Positions 32,702 through 40,390 of a stretch of DNA of 40,390 nucleotides are shown piece after piece. The DNA is from JBCCGG01 sp039029395 (GTDB lineage: Bacteria > Pseudomonadota > Alphaproteobacteria > Kiloniellales > JAKSDN01): assembly GCA_039029395.1 (NCBI GenBank), contig JBCCGG010000053.1, positions 1-40,390 on the forward strand. The letters run 5' to 3'. Made by a program: the position numbers and the translations under genes. Numbering within the stretch: position 1 is the first letter of the stretch; each line of letters begins with the position of its first letter. The notes beneath the pieces were generated by a model. It saw only the letters and a program-made list of their open reading frames with translations, was not told the DNA's origin and searched no databases.

Positions 32702-33379
32702 ATGAGCGATTCAGGCGGCGAGGGCCCGCGAAAGGATAACGCCGACTCGCAAGAGGACGCCGGGTTCTTCTCCGAACCGGTGGAGACCTCGGTCCGGCCC
32801 CAAGCGGATGCGTCGGGCGAAAGCGCGCCGGTTTCCGGTCCACCACCGCACCCGCTGGACGCTCAGTGGCACGTTTCGGCCGACGGCAAGGTCTACGGTC
32901 CCTACAGTGGCCACGACTTCGAAAAGTTTGTTCAAGAGGGCCGGGTCGACGCCATGACCAACGTGTGCCGGGTCGGCAGCGAAAAGTGGCAGCGCGCCGG
33001 CGATGACAAGACTCTGGGCGCACTCTTCGCCAAGTCCCCGCCACGCGCCACGGCGAGCCGCACGGTCCAGGCAGGCGAGGGCAGCGCGGTCGTGCAGATC
33101 AACAACGTCTACCCGGACCCGGCCTTGGTCATGGGTCCGGAGATTGGGCCCAAATCGCCGGGTATCGCACTGCTGCTCTCACTGCTGATCACCGGCGTCG
33201 GCCAGATGTACAATGGTCAGGTGGCCAAGGGTATCCTCATGCTGATCGGCTGCATCCTGCTGTGGGTCGTTTGGCTCGGCTGGGTAATCTGGATTTGGGC
33301 AATGATCGACGCCTACCAGGAGGCCAAGCACATCAACTATCAGTATCATCAGCGCGCGACCCGGCGACAGAATGGCTGA
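32702..33379 (+). CDS. GYF_2-like domain and TM2-type membrane protein
   Basis: This 225-residue protein has a disordered N-terminus (1-50) and a GYF_2-like domain at about 56-102 (WHVSADGKVYGPYSGHDFEK, ending SEKWQRAGD). Two transmembrane helices follow at about 153-168 and 177-202 with a glycine-rich turn GVGQMYNGQVAKGI between, as in TM2-domain proteins. The GYF_2 fold often binds proline-rich peptides; no partner can be named. It overlaps the next gene by eight bases, so the two are likely one operon. Link to the glycan genes is unproven. Confidence 0.75.
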   Translation: MSDSGGEGPRKDNADSQEDAGFFSEPVETSVRPQADASGESAPVSGPPPHPLDAQWHVSADGKVYGPYSGHDFEKFVQEGRVDAMTNVCRVGSEKWQRAGDDKTLGALFAKSPPRATASRTVQAGEGSAVVQINNVYPDPALVMGPEIGPKSPGIALLLSLLITGVGQMYNGQVAKGILMLIGCILLWVVWLGWVIWIWAMIDAYQEAKHINYQYHQRATRRQNG

Positions 33380-33830
33380 GGCTGGCAAGACACCTTCGCC
33401 CGGCGCACCTCTCGCCTGCCCGAGTTGCGGCGGCCCGGTCTCCCAGACGGACAAGGTGTGCGATGCCTGCGGGGCCCTGGTCACCTTGGAGGCTGCGCTC
33501 CAGCGCGCCGGTGCCTCGGCCCAGGGCCGCCTGGAGAACTTCGGCAGGCGCCTGCCAAGGGTCCGGCCTAGCCGCCAGTTAGCGCTTCTGGTCATGGCCG
33601 CCTTCCCGCTCGCCGTGGGCCCGGCCGTTCTCGCGGCGCTCTACTGCGCCTGGGCCCTCTCCAGAGCCGGGGAACCCCGCTGGCACGGCGCCCTGCTCCT
33701 CGTGGCGCTGGTCAACATCGCACTCAGTCTGTGGTTCTGGGACAGTTTTGGCGACGTCTTCATTTCGCGCGCAGGTGCGCTGTTCGATCAGCTATTGGCC
33801 CGCCCAGGCGCACGGGTATTTGAGATCTAG
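33372..33830 (+). CDS. Zinc-ribbon membrane protein of unknown function
   Basis: This 152-residue protein has a four-cysteine zinc ribbon (CPSCGG and CDACG; Cys16, 19, 30, 33), a basic linker, and two hydrophobic segments near 69-93 and 101-122. It starts eight bases inside the GYF_2 gene, suggesting translational coupling. Its stop codon TAG and the gltS stop share the palindrome CTAG at 33827-33830. No specific family is recognised. Confidence 0.65.
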   Translation: MAEAGKTPSPGAPLACPSCGGPVSQTDKVCDACGALVTLEAALQRAGASAQGRLENFGRRLPRVRPSRQLALLVMAAFPLAVGPAVLAALYCAWALSRAGEPRWHGALLLVALVNIALSLWFWDSFGDVFISRAGALFDQLLARPGARVFEI

Positions 33831-35053
33831 ACCAGGAACTTCGTGATCAGGCCGATGCCGGTCTTGATCACGATGGCGTTCATGATGTCGATGAAGAAGG
33901 CGCCGACCAGGGGCACCACCAGGAAGGCCTTGGGCGAGGGCCCGAAGCGCCGGGTCAACGCGTCCATGTTGGCGATCGCGACCGGCGTCGCGCCGAGGCC
34001 CAGGCCGACGAAGCCGGCGGAGATCACGCAGGCGTCGTAATCCCGGCCCATGACCCGGAACACCACGAAGATCGCGAACAGGGTCATCACCAGCACTTGA
34101 ACCATCAAGACCACCATGATGATCCCGACCTCGCTGGCCAAGGTCCAGAGCTGCATGGACATAAGACTCATGGCTAGAAAGATGTTGAGCGCCACGTCGC
34201 CGAAGCGCTGCAGCGCCTCGGGATGGATGTCGACCTTCACCACATCGGTCAGGTTGGTGATCACGATGCCAACGAACATCGAGGTCAGAAAGCCGGGCAG
34301 CAGCACACCCTTGTCGAACAGGAAGCGGTTCACGAAGTCGCCAGCCTCGACGCAGATCGCCAGCACCAGAATGACCGTCAGGATATCGAACAGCGAGGCC
34401 GGCGGGGCCTGCTGCTGGACGTGCTCGGAGGCCTCCTCGATGGCCTCCTCTCCGGGCACCTGCGGGCCGGCGAGCCGCTCGCGGGCGATCAGCAGCCGGG
34501 CGACCGGTCCGCCCAAGAGGCCGCCGGCGATCAACCCGAAGGTGGCGAAGGCGACGCCTATCTCGTTGGCCCCCACCAGGCCGGCCGCAACCGCCTGATC
34601 GCCCCAGGCGATCGCAGTGCCGTGGCCGCCGGCAAAGGACACGCTGCCGCCCATCAGGCCGTAACCCGGGTGGGCGCCTAGCAGCACCGCCAGGCCGATG
34701 CCGGTGACGTCCTGCACGACCAGGAAAATGCCGGCGACGACGATCAGGATCGCCAACGCCTTGCCGCCCGCCGCCAAGGTCCGCAGCTTGGCGGAGAGGC
34801 CGACCGTGCTGAAGAACACCAGCAGCAGGATGTCGCGAATTTGCAGGTCGAAGGAGATCTCCAAATCGAAGGTGGCGAGGATGCCCCAGACCACCGCCGA
34901 GCAAATCAGGCCGCCGGTGACCGCCGGCGGAATGTAGTTGTCGCGCAGGAAAGCAATGTGTCGATTGAGGTAGAGCCCCAGATAGAGCACTACGATGCTC
35001 AGCATAAGCCCGTCGACCGGCTGGAGCTGATAGTGTCTCAGCGCCTCGTCCAC
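33827..35053 (-). CDS. gltS: Sodium/glutamate symporter
   Basis: This 408-residue inner-membrane carrier of the GltS family imports glutamate with sodium. It has about ten to twelve hydrophobic segments, RDNYIPPAVTGGLICSAVVW early, and the family's conserved SVSFAGGHGTAIAWGD loop near 138-153. A matching second-half repeat is DACVISAGFVGLGLGATPVA with IANMDALTRRFGPSPKAFLV. It lies 65 bases downstream of hutC on the same strand and could be co-transcribed with it. This would link glutamate import to histidine breakdown, whose end product is glutamate. Confidence 0.93.
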   Translation of the reverse strand: MDEALRHYQLQPVDGLMLSIVVLYLGLYLNRHIAFLRDNYIPPAVTGGLICSAVVWGILATFDLEISFDLQIRDILLLVFFSTVGLSAKLRTLAAGGKALAILIVVAGIFLVVQDVTGIGLAVLLGAHPGYGLMGGSVSFAGGHGTAIAWGDQAVAAGLVGANEIGVAFATFGLIAGGLLGGPVARLLIARERLAGPQVPGEEAIEEASEHVQQQAPPASLFDILTVILVLAICVEAGDFVNRFLFDKGVLLPGFLTSMFVGIVITNLTDVVKVDIHPEALQRFGDVALNIFLAMSLMSMQLWTLASEVGIIMVVLMVQVLVMTLFAIFVVFRVMGRDYDACVISAGFVGLGLGATPVAIANMDALTRRFGPSPKAFLVVPLVGAFFIDIMNAIVIKTGIGLITKFLV

Positions 35054-35118
35054 TCTGTCCCCCTGCCCCGAACGTCCCCGAGATGCAGAATACGCCTAAC
35101 CGCTATCCGGGACCAGCC

Positions 35119-35844
35119 TCAGGCGCCAGGCGCGAAGCGGGCGACCAGTTGGTGGCGGTCACCGGGGTAGGTCAGGCTCACGAAGGTGATCGGTGTCTCG
35201 GCCTGCCAGGTGGTGCGCTCGACCCTGAGGCAGGCCGCGCCCTCGGCGATGCGCAGCTCGCCCGCGCAGACCCGCTCGGCGCCGACCGCCCGGATCGTGT
35301 GCTCGGCGCTCGACCAGGGCACGTTGCGCAGCAGCCAGCGGTTCGGCGGCGTGGTCTCGAAGCTTTCCGCCAGGGCGTCGGGCACGGCGGAGCCGTTGAT
35401 CCAGCGCTCCTCGAGCAGCAGCGGGCTGCCGTCGGCATCGTGCCGGCAGGTCACGTGCAAGAGCTTGGAACCGCTTGGGAAGGCCGGATGCGGCGGCGGA
35501 TCGAGCCGATGGCCCAGAAGCCTGTAGCCGTAGATTGCGCCGGCGCCTTCGACCTCGTCGATGATGTCGACAATGTCCATCACCGCGTGCTCCGAGACCT
35601 GGGGCGCGACGAAGGTGCCGTTGGGCCGGCGGCGCACCACCAGGCCGTCCTCGGCCAAGCTTTGCAAGGCCTTGTTGACGGTCATGCGCGAGGTCGCGAA
35701 AAGCGCCATGAACTCGTGCTCAGAGGGCAACCGGGCGCCGGGGCTGAGGCGGCCGCTTAGGATCGGGCGCGCGATCGCGCCTTTGATTTGCCGGTAGAGC
35801 GGACCGCTGCCGTCGAGCTCGAAGAGGTCCTGGGTCTCGGTCAT
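35119..35844 (-). CDS. hutC: Histidine utilisation repressor, GntR/HutC family
   Basis: This 241-residue regulator has an N-terminal winged helix (about 14-80: LYRQIKGAIARPILSGRLSP, LPSEHEFMALFATSRMTVNK). A C-terminal UTRA ligand domain follows (about 95-235). HutC represses hut genes and is released by urocanate. It is divergent from hutHGU, and two inverted repeats of the TTGT-N4-ACAA type lie in the gap, one only 27 bases before its own start, so autoregulation is likely. Confidence 0.93.
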   Translation of the reverse strand: MTETQDLFELDGSGPLYRQIKGAIARPILSGRLSPGARLPSEHEFMALFATSRMTVNKALQSLAEDGLVVRRRPNGTFVAPQVSEHAVMDIVDIIDEVEGAGAIYGYRLLGHRLDPPPHPAFPSGSKLLHVTCRHDADGSPLLLEERWINGSAVPDALAESFETTPPNRWLLRNVPWSSAEHTIRAVGAERVCAGELRIAEGAACLRVERTTWQAETPITFVSLTYPGDRHQLVARFAPGA

Positions 35845-35870
35845 GTAACTGCACCGCTGCCGCGATCGAA

Positions 35871-35882
35871 TTGTCTATACAA
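35871..35882. promoter_or_regulatory. Probable HutC operator 1
   Basis: TTGTCTATACAA is an inverted repeat with one mismatched pair, lying 27 bases upstream of hutC. It shares the TTGT-N4-ACAA core with the second site 37 bases away, centre to centre. Binding here would repress hutC itself. Confidence 0.6.
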
Positions 35883-35887
35883 AGCAC

Positions 35888-35916
35888 TTGCCGAGCGGCC
35901 ATGTCAATTGTATATA
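35888..35916 (+). promoter_or_regulatory. Possible hutH promoter
   Basis: TTGCCG (35888-35893) and TATATA (35911-35916) are exactly 17 bases apart, 80 bases before the hutH ATG. The -10 lies inside the 14-bp palindrome, so repressor bound there would block polymerase. Both hexamers match consensus in four positions. Confidence 0.45.
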
Positions 35917-35920
35917 CAAT
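35907..35920. promoter_or_regulatory. Probable HutC operator 2
   Basis: ATTGTATATACAAT is a perfect 14-bp palindrome with the TTGTATATACAA core expected for a HutC-type GntR dimer. It overlaps the likely hutH -10 element. Together with operator 1 it could allow cooperative binding across the divergent promoters. Confidence 0.7.
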
Positions 35921-35995
35921 AGCGTTTCGGAGCACGTACCCGATCCCGGTCCGCTCCGCTATGATCTCTCTCTTCGCCACCCACTGGATCGCGCC

Positions 35996-37525
35996 ATGGC
36001 GGAAACACTGACCATCTCTCCCGGAAAGGCGTCGCTGGACGACTGGCGGCGCATCTATGAAGGCGCCCCCTTCGCGGTCGCGCCCGAGGCCAGGTCGGCG
36101 GTCGACGCGGCCGCCGCCACGGTCGCGGCGGTGCAGGAAACCGGCCGGCCGGTCTATGGCGTCAACACCGGTTTCGGCAAGCTGGCGCGGGAGCGCATCG
36201 CCGACGGCGACCTCTCGACTCTCCAGGTCAATCTGATCGCCTCCCACTCGGCCGGCACAGGACCGGCCCTGCCCGCCCCGCTGGTGCGTCTCATCATCGC
36301 GCTTAAGCTCGGCAGTTTGGCGCGCGGCGCCTCGGGCATCCGCTGGCAGGTCATCGAGACACTGGAGCGCATGGCGGCGCTCGACCTGCTGCCGGTGATC
36401 CCGGCCCAGGGTTCGGTCGGCGCCTCGGGCGATTTGGCGCCGCTGGCCCACCTCTCGGCCGCCATGCTGGGCGTCGGCCAGGTCACCTGGCAGGGTCGGA
36501 CCCTTTGGGCGGCCGAGGCCTTTCAGGAGGCCGGATTGCCGCTGATCGAGCTGGGCCCCAAGGAAGGTCTGGCGCTGATCAACGGCACCCAGGTTTCGAC
36601 CGCCCTGGCGCTTGCCGGGTTGTTTCGCATCAAGCAGCTGCTTCAAGCGGCGTTGGTCACTGGCGCGCTGTCGATCGATGCTTCGCTCGGCTCCGACACG
36701 CCCTTCGATCCGCGCATCCACGCACTGCGCGGCCAGGCCGGCCAAATCGACATAGCCGCCTGCTTGCGCGCCCTGCTCGAGGGCAGCGAGATCCGCCAGT
36801 CCCACGTCAACTGCGACCGGGTGCAGGACCCCTACAGCCTGCGCTGCCAGCCCCAGGTCATGGGCGCCTGCCTGGAGATCCTGCGCAACGCCGCGGCAAC
36901 GCTCAGCGTCGAGGCCAACGCGGTGACCGACAATCCCCTGGTCTTCCCGGAAACCGGCGATGTGCTGTCGGGCGGCAACTTCCACGCCGAACCAGTCGCC
37001 TTCGCCGCCGACAGCCTGGCGCTCGCGGTTGCCGAGATCGGCGCCATGGCGGAGCGCCGGATTGCGCTTTTGACCGATTCCTCGATCAGCGGCCTGCCCC
37101 ACTTCCTGACCGACGACCCGGGCCTCAACTCCGGCTTCATGATCGCCCATGTGACGGCCGCCGCGCTGGCATCCGAGAACAAGCAGCGCGCCACGCCGGC
37201 AAGCGTCGACAGCCTGCCGACGTCGGCCAACCAAGAGGACCACGTCTCCATGGCCACCCACGGCGCCAGGCGACTCTTGAACATGGCCGAGAACAGCGCC
37301 GGGATCGTTGCGATCGAGCTGCTCGCGGCCTGCCAGGGGGTCGAGTACCAAGCACCGCTCAAGACCAGCCCGCGCTTAAACGGCGCCCTGGCCAAGGTGC
37401 GCGAAAGCGTGCTGCCGATGCGCCAAGACCGCTTCCTGGCGCCGGACATCGAGGCCGCCAAAACCCTGGTCCAGAACGGCCACTTGACAGACGCGGTCGG
37501 CGCAGAGGTATTCCCCCAGCTATGA
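35996..37525 (+). CDS. hutH: Histidine ammonia-lyase
   Basis: This 509-residue enzyme removes ammonia from L-histidine to give urocanate, the first step of the pathway. The self-made MIO cofactor triad Ala143-Ser144-Gly145 stands in GSVGASGDLAPL, and the catalytic tyrosine in GRPVYGVNTGFGKLA (Tyr54). Other family stretches are SHSAGTGP and NQEDHVSMATHGARRL. The frame is open to 35888, but the family length and N-terminus fit ATG 35996, and the upstream part holds the operator. It overlaps hutG by four bases. Confidence 0.97.
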   Translation: MAETLTISPGKASLDDWRRIYEGAPFAVAPEARSAVDAAAATVAAVQETGRPVYGVNTGFGKLARERIADGDLSTLQVNLIASHSAGTGPALPAPLVRLIIALKLGSLARGASGIRWQVIETLERMAALDLLPVIPAQGSVGASGDLAPLAHLSAAMLGVGQVTWQGRTLWAAEAFQEAGLPLIELGPKEGLALINGTQVSTALALAGLFRIKQLLQAALVTGALSIDASLGSDTPFDPRIHALRGQAGQIDIAACLRALLEGSEIRQSHVNCDRVQDPYSLRCQPQVMGACLEILRNAAATLSVEANAVTDNPLVFPETGDVLSGGNFHAEPVAFAADSLALAVAEIGAMAERRIALLTDSSISGLPHFLTDDPGLNSGFMIAHVTAAALASENKQRATPASVDSLPTSANQEDHVSMATHGARRLLNMAENSAGIVAIELLAACQGVEYQAPLKTSPRLNGALAKVRESVLPMRQDRFLAPDIEAAKTLVQNGHLTDAVGAEVFPQL

Positions 37526-38342
37526 GCGACTTTCTGGATATCCACGAAGGCGATTCGCCCCTGGTGCTGAGCATGCCCCACGCCGGGCGCGAACTCTCAC
37601 CCGGGCTGGAGACGCGCCTGACCGAGGCCGGCCGGGGCCTGGGCGACACCGACTGGTGGATCGAGCGGCTCTACGATTTCGGGCCCGCGCTGGGCGCCAG
37701 CGTCGTGCGCACCCGAATCTCGCGCACGGTGATCGACGTCAACCGGGATCCTTCGGGCGCCTCGCTCTATCCCGGTCAGGCGACCACCGGCCTCTGTCCA
37801 ACCACGACCTTCGATGGCAATCCGCTCTATCTAGAAGGCGAGGAGCCGGATCAGGCGGAAATTGGCCAGCGCCGGGATAGCTACTTCCTGCCCTATCACG
37901 ACGCGCTCGACCGCCGGCTCAAGGAAGCGGCCGCACGCCACGGCTATGCCCTGCTCTACGATTGCCACTCGATCCGCTCCCTGGTGCCGCGCCTGTTCGA
38001 TGGCGAGCTGCCGGTGTTCAACGTCGGCACCAACGGCGGCGGCAGTTGCGCGGCCGGCCTGGAGCAGACGGTGGTCGCCACCTGCGCCGCGGCCGAGGGC
38101 TATAGCCACGTCGCCAATGGTCGCTTCAAGGGCGGTTGGATCACCCGCAACTACGGTCGGCCGGCCGCCGGGGTCCACGCGGTACAGATGGAGCTGGGCC
38201 AGCGCGCCTACATGGAAGAGGCGCCGCCCTGGACCTACGACGAGGACCGGGCGGCGCGCCTGCGCCCGGTGTTGAAAGAGATATTGAGCCGCATGATCGA
38301 CTGGGCCCAGGCCAATCTGGGCCGAACTTCGGGAGCCACGCC

Positions 38343-38346
<4 letters not shown>
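37522..38346 (+). CDS. hutG: N-formylglutamate deformylase
   Basis: This 274-residue hydrolase splits N-formyl-L-glutamate into glutamate and formate, the last step of the HutF-HutG branch. Visible motifs are LSMPHAGRELSP (His20), TDWWIERLYDFG, ISRTVIDVNRDPSG and LLYDCHSIRS with FNVGTNGGGSC, all typical of the HutG group. The start overlaps the hutH stop by four bases (ATGA) and its own stop overlaps hutU likewise. The enzymes of the middle steps, HutI and HutF, are not in the window. Confidence 0.93.
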
Positions 38347-40021
<1,675 letters not shown>

Positions 40022-40025
<4 letters not shown>

Positions 40026-40390
40026 CGCAAACTTCGATCCTGCGGCACCGGCCCGCGCCTCCGCCAGGCCTTCGGCAGGGGCACGCCTTCCGCAAGGCCC
40101 GCGCTGGAAATCAGCACAACCCCGACGATCTCGCGCAGGCCGAAGGGCTCGCCGGCCCAAATCGCCGCGGACACCGTGCCGACCGAGATCTCGGTCATGA
40201 AGAGGATCGCGACGGTCCCCGGGTTGAGCCGCGGCGTGCCCCACATGGCCGCGAAGGCGCCGGTCATGACAACGGCGATCAGCACCGGTATGAGCCACGG
40301 TAGAACCGCCTGGATGGTCGACCAGCTCGGCGCCAAGGCCGGCCCCTCAAGCGGCGAAAGAGCGATGGCAAGCGCAACCACGCACCCCCA
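40022..40390 (-). CDS. EamA/DMT-superfamily permease, C-terminal part (cut by window edge)
   Basis: The last 122 codons of an integral membrane protein are seen; the frame stays open to the right edge, so the start is outside. Three to four hydrophobic segments are visible, with AVLPWLIPVLIAVVMTGAFA, RLNPGTVAILFMTEISVGTV and the helix end GEPFGLREIVGVVLISSAGL. The last, an E-P-x(4)-E-x2-G pattern before the final helix, is typical of the second EamA repeat. It may export or import small metabolites. It is convergent with hutU and the stops overlap by four bases. Confidence 0.85.

Noticed and set aside
35720..37351. A 543-codon open frame antisense to hutH
   Set aside because: It mirrors hutH codons in a high-GC gene, with no ribosome site or recognisable domain.
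36505..37521. Long open frame overlapping hutH in another frame
   Set aside because: It is only the read-through extension upstream of hutG; its arginine/proline-rich translation is a GC-rich shadow of hutH.

Overview
The window looks like a chromosomal segment of a GC-rich alphaproteobacterium, most likely of the Rhodospirillales and relatives. The reasons are the tuf, tRNA-Gly, tRNA-Tyr, rlmB order at the left end, the GC-rich codon use, and a histidine-utilisation operon of the HutG type. No plasmid, phage or insertion-sequence gene is recognisable.

Layout. (1) 1-1509: start of tuf, tRNA-Gly(TCC) and tRNA-Tyr(GTA) on the minus strand, with rlmB divergent from them. (2) 1595-5435: a polyamine catabolic run of a gamma-glutamylputrescine-synthetase-like enzyme, a class III aminotransferase and N-carbamoylputrescine amidase. 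(3) 5436-8203: a methyltransferase-kinase fusion preceded by an 18-bp perfect palindrome, and a secreted C-type-lectin-like protein. (4) 8246-14332, minus strand: a glycan operon with a polyprenyl-phosphate sugar transferase, two GT4 glycosyltransferases, an alpha/alpha-toroid protein and a FemAB/GNAT-like protein. (5) 14333-15467: an AT-rich intergenic region, a 63-residue membrane protein, a long hairpin and an odd tRNA-like gene. (6) 15499-27805, minus strand: the core of an exosortase A (XrtA/PEP-CTERM-type) exopolysaccharide locus, with export lipoprotein, chain-length protein, tyrosine autokinase, ExeA-like ATPase, polysaccharide deacetylase, FemAB-like protein, glycosyltransferase, XrtA-EpsI fusion, asparagine-synthase-like amidotransferase and a trypsin-like protease. 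(7) 28188-32551: a GT4 glycosyltransferase, a sulfotransferase and a heparinase II/III-like protein. (8) 32702-33830: a GYF_2-like membrane protein and a zinc-ribbon membrane protein. (9) 33827-40025: gltS, hutC, hutH, hutG and hutU, with two operator-like palindromes between hutC and hutH. (10) The right edge cuts an EamA/DMT permease gene.

How it works together. Regions 4, 6 and 7 probably make, modify and export one polysaccharide. The sugar transferase primes the lipid carrier, glycosyltransferases extend the chain, and amidotransferase, deacetylase, FemAB-like and sulfotransferase proteins may decorate it. The chain-length protein, autokinase and export lipoprotein handle length and export. 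No Wzx flippase, Wzy polymerase or PEP-CTERM target protein is visible here. The hut genes convert histidine towards glutamate and the neighbouring GltS imports glutamate. The polyamine genes feed nitrogen and carbon from putrescine-type compounds into central metabolism.

Functional names come from recognising motifs and gene order by eye; no database search was run.
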